Origin: Herbiconiux sp. VKM Ac-1786
GTDB taxonomy: Bacteria > Actinomycetota > Actinomycetes > Actinomycetales > Microbacteriaceae
Assembly (NCBI RefSeq): GCF_015350805.1
Contig: NZ_JADKSG010000001.1
Span: 1,970,513 to 2,034,512, forward strand
DNA: 64,000 nt
Reading direction: 5' to 3'
Shown here: piece after piece, positions 33,238 to 42,700 of the stretch
Numbering within the stretch: the stretch's first letter is position 1
How the letters are laid out: every line of letters begins with the position of its first letter
Translations under genes and position numbers: made by a program
Notes under the pieces: generated by a model
Databases searched by the model: none
What the model saw: the letters and a program-made list of their open reading frames with translations, nothing else
Told to the model about the DNA's origin: nothing

Positions 33238-34269
33238 TCAGCGCGAAGCGACTGTGCTGCCCCGCATCACGATCTTCGGGGCGACGTACTCGGTGCCGCC
33301 CTCCAGCGGCCCGCCGTCGATCGCCTCGAAGATGCGCTGGGCGGCACGGCGCCCGAGCTCCTGCAGCGTGCAGTCGATGCTGGTGAGCTCGGGCCGGGAG
33401 TTCACGGCCAGCACCTCCCAGTTGTCGTAGCCGATCACCGAGACGTCCTCGGGCACCGAGCGACCGTAGTCGCGGAGGGTCTCGAGGACGCCTCGGGCGA
33501 TCTGGTCGGAGCCGCAGACGAAGCCGTCGATGTCGGGGTGCCGGTCGAGCAGCACGGCCGCCGCGTCGCGCCCCCACCCCTCGGTCCAGCTGCCGAACAT
33601 CGGCTCGGCGACCGGGGGGACTCCGGCCGCGGCCAGGCCCTCGCGAAAGCCGGCGGCGCGGTCGATCGCCGCGGCGTAGCCGATGTCACCGGTGATGTGC
33701 GCGATGCGCCGCCGCCCGAACGAGAGCACGTGCTCCACGGAGAGCCGCCCGCCGACCACGTTGTCGGGGGTGAGCGACCGGTCGGTCGGGTCGTCCGACG
33801 GAGCGTAGGCGTAGACCACGGGCACCGGCAGGTCGTGCCCGAGGGAGGGCCGCGGGTCGGTCGAGCGCCCCACGACGATGATCCCGTCGACCCGTCGGTT
33901 CAGCAACGCCTTCAGGTGGTAGTTCTCGCGGATGCGGTCACCGCGCGCGTCGCAGAGGAACACGCTGATCTGGCCCGAGCCGAACGCATCCTCTGCCCCC
34001 ATCAGGATGGGCAGCACGAAGCGGCCCTCGAGGTCGCTCGTGAGCAGCCCCACGGTGCCCGTGCGCCCCGCGATCAGGCTCTGCGCGAGGGCGTTGGGGG
34101 TGAACCCGATCTCGGTGGCAGCCGCCATCACCCGCTGCCGGGTGCTCTCGGCGACCTCGGCGCGGCCGTTCACGGCCTTGGACGCCGTGGCGATCGACAC
34201 GCCCGCGAGGCGCGCGACGTCGTTCAGCGTCGCAGCCCGGCGCTGGCCGGATCGCGCAGTGTTGGCCAT
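33238..34269 (-). CDS. LacI-family regulator of the arabinan/glycoprotein operon
   Basis: The 343-residue repressor has the helix-turn-helix ATLNDVARLAGVSIATASKAVN, a hinge with ALAQSLIAGRTGTVGLL, and a sugar domain (LSFGRRRIAHITGDIGYAAA, FVCGSDQIARGVLETL, SVIGYDNWEVLAVNSRPELTSI). It lies divergent from the importer and enzyme operon at 34431-51588. CTTTCGAAAG-type palindromes occur in its own leader and over the operon's transcription start. The ATG at 34269 begins MANTARSG. Its ligand may be an arabino-oligosaccharide or arabinobiose, by context. Confidence 0.87.
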   Translation of the reverse strand: MANTARSGQRRAATLNDVARLAGVSIATASKAVNGRAEVAESTRQRVMAAATEIGFTPNALAQSLIAGRTGTVGLLTSDLEGRFVLPILMGAEDAFGSGQISVFLCDARGDRIRENYHLKALLNRRVDGIIVVGRSTDPRPSLGHDLPVPVVYAYAPSDDPTDRSLTPDNVVGGRLSVEHVLSFGRRRIAHITGDIGYAAAIDRAAGFREGLAAAGVPPVAEPMFGSWTEGWGRDAAAVLLDRHPDIDGFVCGSDQIARGVLETLRDYGRSVPEDVSVIGYDNWEVLAVNSRPELTSIDCTLQELGRRAAQRIFEAIDGGPLEGGTEYVAPKIVMRGSTVASR

Positions 34270-34278
34270 GATTCTCAA

Positions 34279-34288
34279 CTTTCGAAAG
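34279..34288. promoter_or_regulatory. LacI operator at the regulator's own promoter
   Basis: CTTTCGAAAG is a perfect 10-bp palindrome with a central CG, 10 bases upstream of the regulator ATG. Confidence 0.6.
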
Positions 34289-34307
34289 CGTTGTCCCACA
34301 CTAGCTC

Positions 34308-34336
34308 TTGACACAACCCGGATGCTTCGATTTACT
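34308..34336 (+). promoter_or_regulatory. Sigma-A promoter of the arabinan/glycoprotein operon
   Basis: TTGACA (34308-34313) and TTTACT (34331-34336) are separated by exactly 17 bases. This is the closest match to a consensus promoter in the window. Confidence 0.7.
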
Positions 34337-34367
34337 TCTCGAAAGGCCTTTCGAAAACTTTCAGAAA
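34336..34367. promoter_or_regulatory. Array of LacI operators over the transcription start
   Basis: TTCTCGAAAG (34336-34345), CTTTCGAAAA (34348-34357) and a weaker CTTTCAGAAA (34358-34367) lie in tandem. The first two are centred 12 bases apart and create the palindrome CGAAAGGCCTTTCG. They cover the predicted start near 34343. Confidence 0.6.
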
Positions 34368-34430
34368 TGCCCCTGCACACAGCATCGCCGGGCATCCCGG
34401 CTCAATGACGAGCACACGAGGAGAACACAC

Positions 34431-35726
34431 ATGGCACGCATCAAGGGCCGTCTGGGCCGTATCGCGGCGGTGACGGTCGCCGGCGCACTGGCGGTGACCC
34501 TGGCCGCCTGCTCGAGCGGCGGCGGCGGCGGTGCCGCGGCACCCGCCGACATCCCGGCCACCGGCACCGACGACGGCAGCACCCTGACCCTCTGGACCAG
34601 GGCGCCGCTGGAGAAGCAGGCGAAGCTGCTCGTCGAGGCCTACAACGCCTCGCACGAGAACCAGGTCGACCTCACGGTCGTGCCGAACGACGACTACGTC
34701 GCCAAGGTCGGTGCCGCGGCCGGCGCGAACGGTCTCCCCGACCTGTTCGCGGCCGACATCGTCTACGCCCCGAACTGGGCCTCGCAGGGTCTGTGGAAGG
34801 ACATCACCACCCAGATCGACGGCCTCGAGTACAAGGATGACCTGAACAAGGGCCACCTCGCCGCCGGAACCGTCGACGACAAGGAGTACGTCGTCCCGTT
34901 CGTGCTCGACCTGTCGATGCTGTTCTGGAACAAGGAGCTGTTCAAGGAGGCCGGCCTCGACCCCGAGAAGGCCCCCGCGAACCTCGAGGAGTTCGCCGAC
35001 GCGGCGAAGAAGATCCAGGCCCTGAACAAGCCGGGCACCTACGGCACGGCCACCGGCCTGAACTGCGGCGGCTGCCTCGTGTTCACCTGGTTCCCGAGTG
35101 TCTGGGCCGACGGTGACCAGGTGCTGAGCGACGACGGGCTGGAGTCGCTGCTGAACAGCGACACCGCCAAGAAGGTCTACGACACCTGGAAGGACCTCTA
35201 CGACTCCGGAGCGGTGCTGCCCTCCTCGACCGACGAGGCCGGCCCCACCTGGACCGCGGGCTTCACCGAGGGCAAGGTCGGCCTGCAGTTCTACCCGGCC
35301 ACGCTGCTCAGCTCCACCCCGTTCGACGCGGGCGTGTCGGGCATCCCCGGCCCCGAGGGCGGCCAGTCGACCTTCGTCGGCGGTGACGGCATCGGCATCT
35401 CGAAGGACTCCGAGAAGTCGGCGCAGGCCTGGAACTTCCTCTCCTGGCTGACCTCCGAGGACGCCCAGGTCGGCGTGCTGGCGAAGAACGGCGACGCCGT
35501 CGCCCGCGGTGACCTGGCCTCGAACCAGTACTCCGAGGCCGACCCCCGCCTGGTCACCATCAACGAGGTCGCGGCCGAGGGCCAGACCCCGCTGGCGCTG
35601 AACTTCCAGCAGGCCTTCAACGCCCCGTCGAGCCCCTGGCTCACCCTGGTGCGGAACGCCGTGCTCGACGGCGGAGGCTCGGTTGACGCCGACAACGACG
35701 AGATCACCGCGGTGCTCTCGCAGTAG
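34431..35726 (+). CDS. Sugar ABC transporter substrate-binding lipoprotein
   Basis: The 431-residue solute-binding protein has a lipobox TLAAC (Cys27) and a Gly/Ala-rich tether. The fold of SBP_bac_1/MalE type is shown by LTLWTRAPLEKQAKLLVEAY, the hinge region VPFVLDLSMLFWNKELFKEAG, and the C-terminal FNAPSSPWLTLVRNAV. It feeds the two permeases that follow. By gene context it binds arabino-oligosaccharides. CGAGGAGAAC precedes the ATG at 34431. The promoter is strong and covered by LacI-type sites. A hairpin follows the gene. Confidence 0.88.
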   Translation: MARIKGRLGRIAAVTVAGALAVTLAACSSGGGGGAAAPADIPATGTDDGSTLTLWTRAPLEKQAKLLVEAYNASHENQVDLTVVPNDDYVAKVGAAAGANGLPDLFAADIVYAPNWASQGLWKDITTQIDGLEYKDDLNKGHLAAGTVDDKEYVVPFVLDLSMLFWNKELFKEAGLDPEKAPANLEEFADAAKKIQALNKPGTYGTATGLNCGGCLVFTWFPSVWADGDQVLSDDGLESLLNSDTAKKVYDTWKDLYDSGAVLPSSTDEAGPTWTAGFTEGKVGLQFYPATLLSSTPFDAGVSGIPGPEGGQSTFVGGDGIGISKDSEKSAQAWNFLSWLTSEDAQVGVLAKNGDAVARGDLASNQYSEADPRLVTINEVAAEGQTPLALNFQQAFNAPSSPWLTLVRNAVLDGGGSVDADNDEITAVLSQ

Positions 35727-35740
35727 TCGATCCCACCACC

Positions 35741-35772
35741 GGCGGCCCGCCCACCCCACGGGGCGGGCCGCC
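35741..35772 (+). terminator. Hairpin between binding-protein and permease genes
   Basis: GGCGGCCCGCCC and GGGCGGGCCGCC pair perfectly over 12 bases with an 8-base loop and no U-tract. It occupies the same position as in the agl-like and ytf-like operons. Confidence 0.65.
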
Positions 35773-35832
35773 CCACACCCGGTCGCGGGCCCCGAAGCCC
35801 CGGCCTGACACCGAAATACCGAAAGGCGCTCC

Positions 35833-36750
35833 ATGTCGAGCAATGCCATCAAGACCCGCACCGCCCCGGTGCGCCGGCGCAGCGCGCAGCAGCGCGCCGA
35901 GGGCTGGCGGGGCTGGCTGTTCGCCGCCCCGACGGCGGTCATCGTCGTCGTGCTGTTCGTCGTGCCGCTGCTGCTGGTGTTCCAGATGTCGGCCAGCGAC
36001 TGGCCGCTGCTCGGCGGCAACAAGGGCCTGAACGTGCCCGAGAACTTCACCGACGCCGTCGCCAACCGCTTCTTCTGGAACGCCGTCGGCTTCACGCTCC
36101 TCTATACGGTGATCACCACGGTCATCCTGCTGGGGCTCGCCCTCGGCCTCGCCCTGCTGGTGCAGGAGTCGACGCGGTGGAAGGGGTTCCTGCGCACGGC
36201 GATCCTCATCCCCAGTGCGCTCGGCCTCGCATCCGCCTCGCTGCTGTTCTACGTGCTCTACTCGCCGATCGCCGGCCCGTTCGCGGGGCTGATGAACGAC
36301 CTCGGCTTCACCTTCCTCGGCACGCCCGAGGGGGCGCTCTGGTCGACGGTGTTCCTGATCGTCTGGCGCTACGCCGGCTTCTACATGCTGCTGATGCTGG
36401 TGGGCCTGCAGGCGATCCCCGACGAGGTCTACGAGGCCGCGCGCATCGACGGCGCGAGCCGCTGGCAGACCTTCCGCTCGGTGACCGTGCCGCTTTTGAA
36501 GCCCACCATCGCGATGACGATGGTGCTCTGCATCACCGGCTCGCTGCTGGCGTTCGAGCAGTTCTACATCCTCACCAAGGGCGGGCCCGACAACAGCACC
36601 ATCACCGTGGTGCAGCTGATCTACTCCGTCGCCTTCCAGGGCCCCAACAACCTCGGTGTCGCCGCCGCCCTCTCGGTGATCGTGCTGGCGGCGCTCGTGG
36701 TCATCAACATCGCGCAGATCCGCGTGTTCAACGACAAGGAGCCGAAATGA
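35833..36750 (+). CDS. Sugar ABC transporter permease (MalF/UgpA type)
   Basis: The 305-residue permease has six transmembrane helices with a basic N-terminus. The EAA loop is IPDEVYEAARIDGASRWQTF, and GPDNSTITVVQLIYSVAFQG is typical of carbohydrate permease subunit 1. GAAAGGCGC precedes the ATG. It overlaps the next permease gene by ATGA. No ATPase gene is in the operon, as usual for this family in actinobacteria, where a common MsiK-like ATPase serves several importers. Confidence 0.88.
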   Translation: MSSNAIKTRTAPVRRRSAQQRAEGWRGWLFAAPTAVIVVVLFVVPLLLVFQMSASDWPLLGGNKGLNVPENFTDAVANRFFWNAVGFTLLYTVITTVILLGLALGLALLVQESTRWKGFLRTAILIPSALGLASASLLFYVLYSPIAGPFAGLMNDLGFTFLGTPEGALWSTVFLIVWRYAGFYMLLMLVGLQAIPDEVYEAARIDGASRWQTFRSVTVPLLKPTIAMTMVLCITGSLLAFEQFYILTKGGPDNSTITVVQLIYSVAFQGPNNLGVAAALSVIVLAALVVINIAQIRVFNDKEPK

Positions 36751-37679
36751 GCGTCCAGTCGCTTCCGACCAGCAACACGACCAGCAGCAGCACCACCGGC
36801 CCCGCCACGGCCGGTGAGCCCGCCCCGCTGCCCCCGAAGCGCCGACGTCAGGGCAGCCGCATCGGCGGCATCGCCCTGCGCACGCCGTTCTGGGTGCTCT
36901 CCGGCGGCCTCGCGATCGTCTTCCTCTACCCGCTGATCTGGGCCGGGGTGTCGTCGTTCGCGCCGCTCGCCGGCACCAACCAGACCGACGGCTGGGGCAT
37001 CGGCAACTACATCACCCTGGCGAACTACCAGGCCGGCATCTGGACCTACATCGGCAACTCGCTGTTCGTCTCGCTGCTGACCGTGGTGCTGACGCTCGTG
37101 ACGTCGCTGCTCGGCGGCTACGCCTTCGCCCGCTTCCGCTTCCCGGGCAAGAACGCGCTGTTCCTCGCGACCCTCGCCATCCTGATGGTGCCGTACGCGT
37201 CGCTGCTCATCCCGCTCTACGTGCTGCTGAACATGATCGGCCTGTCGAACTCCCTCGTCGGCGTCTCGCTCGTGCTGACCATGCTGCAGCTGCCGTTCTC
37301 GACCTTTCTCATGCGGGTCTCGTTCGAGGCGGTGCCGAAAGAGCTCGACGAGGCCGCGATGGTCGACGGATGCTCGCGCTTCAGTGCTCTCTGGAGGGTG
37401 CTCATCCCCGCAGTGAAGCCGGGCATGATCACCGTCGGTCTGTTCGCCTTCCTGGCGGCGTGGAACGACTTCCTCGCCCCGCTGATCCTCATCAACGACT
37501 CCGACAAGATGACGCTGCCGCTCGCGATCTCCAACCTCCGCGGGCAGGTGCAGGGCGTCGTCGACTACGGCGCCACCGAGGCGGGAGTCGTCGTGCTCGC
37601 CCTGCCGTGCGTCGTGCTGTTCCTCGTTCTCCAACGTCACTACGTGCGCGGCTTCCTGTCCGGCGCCTTCAAAGGATGA
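36747..37679 (+). CDS. Sugar ABC transporter permease (MalG/UgpE type)
   Basis: The 310-residue permease starts with a Ser/Thr-rich and basic cytoplasmic tail (about 45 residues), followed by six helices. The EAA loop is PKELDEAAMVDGCSRFSALW and the C-terminus VRGFLSGAFKG is typical. The start overlaps the first permease stop (ATGA), and its own stop overlaps a possible ATG of the GH127 gene, so importer and intracellular hydrolase are co-translated. Confidence 0.88.
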   Translation: MSVQSLPTSNTTSSSTTGPATAGEPAPLPPKRRRQGSRIGGIALRTPFWVLSGGLAIVFLYPLIWAGVSSFAPLAGTNQTDGWGIGNYITLANYQAGIWTYIGNSLFVSLLTVVLTLVTSLLGGYAFARFRFPGKNALFLATLAILMVPYASLLIPLYVLLNMIGLSNSLVGVSLVLTMLQLPFSTFLMRVSFEAVPKELDEAAMVDGCSRFSALWRVLIPAVKPGMITVGLFAFLAAWNDFLAPLILINDSDKMTLPLAISNLRGQVQGVVDYGATEAGVVVLALPCVVLFLVLQRHYVRGFLSGAFKG

Positions 37680-37681
37680 TC

Positions 37682-39646
37682 ATGACCCTCATCGACCCCG
37701 CGGGCCGCACCATCGCCCGCTCAGACCGTCGCGCCGTCGTGGCGCCCGTGGTGCCGGCCTCCTCGGCCCTCGTGCCTCTCGGCGTGGGAGAGGTGCGCCT
37801 GACGGGCGGCTTCTGGGCCGCGCGTCAGGACGTGAACGCGGCCAACACCCTGCCCCACATCGAGCACTGGCTCGAGCGGGAGGGCTGGCTCGCCAACTTC
37901 GACCTCGCCGCCGCCGGCACCCTGCCCGAGGGGCGCCGGGGCCGCGAGTTCAGCGACTCGGAGGTCTACAAGTACCTGGAGGCCCTCGCCTGGGAGATCG
38001 GCCGCCGCCCCGACGCCGCGCTCGAGACCCGCTTCCGGGCGGTCGTCGACCGCATCGCCGCGGCCCAGGAGGCCGACGGCTACCTGAACACGCGCTTCGG
38101 CCGCCCCGGTCAGGAGCCGCGCTGGTCACAGCTCGAGTGGGGCCACGAGCTCTACTGCGCCGGGCACCTGTTCCAGGCCGCAGTGGCCCGGGCGCGCACC
38201 GCGCCGGGCGCCGACGACGGCCTGCTGGGCATCGCGACGCGGGTCGCCGATCTCGTCTGCGACGTGTTCGGGGAGCAGGGCATCCGCTCGGTCTGCGGCC
38301 ACGCCGAGGTCGAGACCGCCCTGGTCGAGCTCGGCCGCGTCACGGGGGAGCCCCGCTACACCGAGCAGGCCCGCCTGTTCGTGGAGCGCCGCGGGCACCA
38401 GGTGCTGAAGGACATCGAGTACGGCCGCTCCTACTTCCAGGACGACATCCCCGTGCGGGAGGCCGACGTGATGCGCGGCCACGCCGTGCGGGCGAACTAC
38501 CTCGCGAGCGGCGCCGCCGATGTGGCGAGCGAGCTCGGCGACGACGAGCTGCAGCAGGCGCTCCGGCGCCAGTGGCTGAACACCATCGCCCGCCGCACCT
38601 ACGTCACCGGCGGCCAGGGCTCGCACCACCAGGACGAGGGCTTCGGCGAGGACTTCGAGCTGCCCAGCGACCGGGCCTACTCCGAGACCTGCGCGGGCAT
38701 CGCCTCGATCCAGTTCAGCTGGCGGATGCTCCTGGCGGAGCCCGATCCCGCGTACGCCGACCTGATCGAGCGGACGCTCTACAACGTGCTCGCCACGTCG
38801 CCGTCGGAGGACGGCCGGGCGTTCTACTACGCCAACACCCTGCAGCAGCGGGTGCCCGGGGCGGTGGCGGACGTCGAGGAGGCGTCGCTGCGCGCATCCG
38901 CCTCTCTGCGCGCGCCCTGGTTCGAGGTGTCGTGCTGCCCACCGAACATCGCCCGCACGCTGGCGAGCCTCGACAGCTACGTGGCGACCCGGGACGCGCA
39001 CGGCGTGCAGCTGCACCAGTACGCGCCGGCGGTCATCCGCACCCGGCTCGAGGACGGCGAGGAGATCGCGCTGACCGTGCAGACGGAGTACCCGGCCACC
39101 GGGCGCGTCACCGTGACGATCGACGCCGACGCGTCGCGCACCTGGACCCTCTCGCTGCGCGTGCCGGCCTGGGCCGAGGGCGCCGAGCTCTCCATCGACC
39201 CGGCCGACGGCACCACCGATCGCGAGCAGCGCACCGTGCCGCCCGGCACCGCCGAGGTCACGCGGGCCTTCCGGGCCGGCGACACGATCACGCTCCAGCT
39301 GCCGATGGCGCCGCGCTTCGTGCACCCCGATCCGCGGATCGACGGCGTGCGGGGATCGGTCGCGGTCGCCCGCGGCCCCGAGGTGCTCGCGCTCGAGTCG
39401 GTCGACCTGCCCGCCGGGATCGACGACGTGGCCGACGTGGCGCTCGACGCCTCGATCGCGCCGGTCGTGCGCGACGGCGAGGTGCTCGTCACGCTGCGGC
39501 CCCGCCGCGTGCCCGAGGCGCCGTTCCCGTACACGCCCGCCCCCGGCGCCGAGCTCGGCGACCCGGTCGCGGTGCGGCTGGTGCCCTACCACGACTGGGC
39601 CGAGCGCGGCCCCTCCACGATGCGCATCTGGCTGCCGACCACGTAG
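37682..39646 (+). CDS. GH127 beta-L-arabinofuranosidase (cytoplasmic)
   Basis: The 654-residue enzyme lacks a signal peptide. It has an (alpha/alpha)6 barrel followed by beta domains, as in HypBA1 of Bifidobacterium. Catalytic markers are Glu319 (DEGFGEDFELP), Glu335 and Cys337 (YSETCAG), and Cys418-Cys419 (EVSCCPPN), which fit the zinc site and Cys nucleophile known in GH127. It would release L-arabinose from beta-L-arabinofuranosyl-arabinose inside the cell. AAAGG lies six bases before the ATG at 37682; an in-frame ATG at 37676 overlaps the permease stop and cannot be excluded. The released arabinose would feed araBDA. Confidence 0.88.
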   Translation: MTLIDPAGRTIARSDRRAVVAPVVPASSALVPLGVGEVRLTGGFWAARQDVNAANTLPHIEHWLEREGWLANFDLAAAGTLPEGRRGREFSDSEVYKYLEALAWEIGRRPDAALETRFRAVVDRIAAAQEADGYLNTRFGRPGQEPRWSQLEWGHELYCAGHLFQAAVARARTAPGADDGLLGIATRVADLVCDVFGEQGIRSVCGHAEVETALVELGRVTGEPRYTEQARLFVERRGHQVLKDIEYGRSYFQDDIPVREADVMRGHAVRANYLASGAADVASELGDDELQQALRRQWLNTIARRTYVTGGQGSHHQDEGFGEDFELPSDRAYSETCAGIASIQFSWRMLLAEPDPAYADLIERTLYNVLATSPSEDGRAFYYANTLQQRVPGAVADVEEASLRASASLRAPWFEVSCCPPNIARTLASLDSYVATRDAHGVQLHQYAPAVIRTRLEDGEEIALTVQTEYPATGRVTVTIDADASRTWTLSLRVPAWAEGAELSIDPADGTTDREQRTVPPGTAEVTRAFRAGDTITLQLPMAPRFVHPDPRIDGVRGSVAVARGPEVLALESVDLPAGIDDVADVALDASIAPVVRDGEVLVTLRPRRVPEAPFPYTPAPGAELGDPVAVRLVPYHDWAERGPSTMRIWLPTT

Positions 39647-39657
39647 CCGACGACCCC

Positions 39658-39687
39658 GCCGGGCGCGGTTCCGACACCGCGCCCGGC
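39658..39687 (+). terminator. Hairpin between GH127 and the secreted glycosidase
   Basis: GCCGGGCGCGGT and ACCGCGCCCGGC pair perfectly over 12 bases with a 6-base loop. There is no U-tract. It is followed by a 9-base tandem repeat (GAGCACCAC) at 39691-39715. Confidence 0.6.
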
Positions 39688-39743
39688 CCTGCAGCACCAC
39701 GAGCACCACGAGCACCATCTGATCACTCGACGATGAGGAGACC

Positions 39744-42700
39744 ATGACCATGTCCAGACCCCGCCCCCGGTCGGCATCCGCCGCCCGCACGACCGTCGCC
39801 GGGCTGGTGACGGCCGCGGTCATCACCGGCGCCCTGGCCTCGCCCGCCGCCGCCGCGCCGAACGCCGATCTCGGCTATCCGGTGTTCACCGGCTCGGCGA
39901 ACCCGGTGCCGGACACCGGCGTCGCCTACGACTCCCGCAACGAGCTCGGCGCCATCTTCGACGCCGACGTCGCGGCCGGTGCGGGCAGCTCGCCCGACTC
40001 CGATTTCTGGTTCGACCGGATGCTCGTGCGCACCGGCACCGACGGCAGCTTCGGTGACGAGAACCAGTGGATGTTCTCCCGCGGCAAGTCCGTGTTCATG
40101 AAGACCCACGACCCCTCGGTGCTCGGCTTCGGTGGCGACGTCGCCTACTGGGAGTCGATCGACGGACGCGGCGCCTACACGATCACGGTCACGGTCGACG
40201 GCCAGCCGCTCACCCTCACCGAGGCGACCGACCAGCGCAAGCAGACCCCGAGCTACTGGCGGAGCGTGTTCACCACCTCCGACGCCGAGCTCACCGTGGT
40301 CGAGACGAAGTACATCACCGACGGTAACGTCGCCGTGACCGGCGTCGAGCTGCGCTCGAGCGGGGGCGCCAAGAGCGTCACGCTGGGTGCCTCCTCGCCG
40401 TACACCACCGTCACTGAGGGCGACGAGCTGACCGGAGTGGTGAAGGCGCTGAACGACGTCACCACCGTCTACCCGCGATTCTCGGGCGACGGCATGACGG
40501 TCGCCGACGGCGCCCTCACCGGTGCGGTCGAGGTGCCGGCCGGCGGCAGCGCCACCACGAAGGTGCAGCTCGGCTTCGTCACCCCCGAGACCGAGACCTC
40601 GCGCACCGAGTACGACGCGTACCGGGCCGCCGACGCGGCCTCGGCCTACACGACCCACGTCACGGCCTACAACGCGTGGTGGGCCGACAACGTGCCCTAC
40701 CTCGACACCCCCGAGGACAACATCGACAAGACGCTCTACTACCGCTGGTGGCTGATGCGGTTCAACTTCCTCGACGCCGACGCACCCGGCAACACGTTCC
40801 AGTTCCCCACCGCGGTCGAAGGCTCGCTGGGCTACAACAACGCCATCGTGCTCACCTCGGGCATGTTCATCGACGACTTGAAGTACTTCCGCGACCCGGC
40901 CTACGCCTACGGCACCTGGGTCTCGGCCGGCGAGGCTGCGAAGAGCTACAAGTTCGTCGACAACCCCGGCGACCCCGCCAACTGGAGCAACAGCTACACC
41001 CAGTACATCTCCGACGCGGCCTGGCGCTCCTACCAGCTGCACGGCGGGCCGACGCCCATCGCCGAGAGCCTCGGCACCTACGCCGCCAACGACGTCGAGG
41101 GGCTGATCGACGCCTACGACACCGACGACAGCGGGCTGATCGACTACAACTGGGCCGCGATGACGGGCAACGACGCCGACGCGGTGTCGTTCGACGAGCG
41201 CCCGGGCGCCTCGATGGACCGCACCGAGAACGCCTACCTCTACGCCAACGCGCTCGCCGCGGCCTCGGCCTTCGACGCCGCCGGCGACACCGCGAAGGCG
41301 GAGGAGATGCGCCAGTTCGCCGCCGACATCAAGTCCAAGGTGCTCGAGCTGCTCTGGGACGACGACGCGAACCTGTTCAAGCACCGCTTCACGAGCGACG
41401 GCCAGCTGGCGAAGTGGAAGGAGACGAACAACTTCTACCCGTTCTCGGTGGGACTCGTGCCCAAGAAGGGCGACGCCGATCACGCCGACGACTACGAGGA
41501 CGCCCTGCGCCTGTTCGCCGACGACGGTCAGTACCCGATCTTCCCGTTCTTCACCGCGAACCAGGCCGACAAGGCCGAGGCCGCGGCGGAGGGCTTCCCC
41601 GGCAGCAACAACTTCTCGGTCATCAACTCGACCGTGCTGTTCCGGCTGTTCTCCTCGGTGCTCCGCGACTACGACACCGACGCGATCACCCCGGAGTCGT
41701 ACAAGAAGCTGCTCTACTGGAACGCCTGGGCGCACTACCAGAACGGCGGCGACAACCGTCTGCCCGACCAGAACGAGTTCTGGGCCGGCGGCTCGGCCGA
41801 CCCCGCGAAGATCGACTACCGCTCGTGGATCCACCACACCATCCTGGGTGCGACGAACTTCACGATGATCGAGGACACGATGGGGCTGCGCTCCCGGGAC
41901 GACGCCAAGATCGAGCTCGACCCGATCGACATCGGCTGGGACCACTTCACCGCGAACAACATCCGGTTCCGCGACCACGACCTCACCATCACCTGGGACG
42001 CCCCCGGCGGTGAGCGCCACTACGGCGACGACGTGCCAGAGGGCTACTCCGTCTTCCTCGACGGGAAGCTCGCCTTCACGGTCGACTCGCTCTCGCACGT
42101 GGTCTACGACCCGGCCACCGGTGACGTGACCGTCGATGACGGCACGGCCGTGCTGAGCTCGGTCGCCTCGTCGGTCAAGCAGGCCAACGAGGTCGCGTAC
42201 ACCGCGGACGACCGGGTGACCGACATCTTCGCCAAGGCCGGCAAGGAGATCGACGCGGCCAGCGCCTCGTCCGAGAACCTCGCCGCAGGCGCCGACGTGA
42301 CGGCCTCGTTCGAGGCGGACGGCCGCCCGGCCGCCGCCGCGGTGAACGGCACGACGATCAACGAGCCCTTCTGGGGCACGGCCGGGTCGCCGAACGCGAG
42401 TGACACGCTGACCGTCGACCTCGGTGCGGCGAAGACCGTCGACGACGTGCGGCTGTACTTCTACCAGAGCTCCAGCACCGCCACGGTGCAGGGCTACTCC
42501 GAACCGCAGAACTACCTCGTCGAGTACGACGACGGCGGCACCTGGAAGCCGGTCGCTTCCCAGGCGCGCACCCCGCAGTACCCGACGGCGAACTACAACC
42601 GGGTGCAGTTCCCGGCGGTCACGACCGACAAGCTCCGCGTCACCGTGGTGCACGCACCGGGGATGAAGACGGGACTGAAGGAGGTCGAGGCCTTCGCCAC

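Noticed and set aside
37370-37675. N-terminal extension of the GH127 protein from a frame open inside the permease gene
   Set aside because: The extension is a shadow of the permease. Conserved GH127 sequence begins after 37682, and a ribosome-binding site precedes that ATG.
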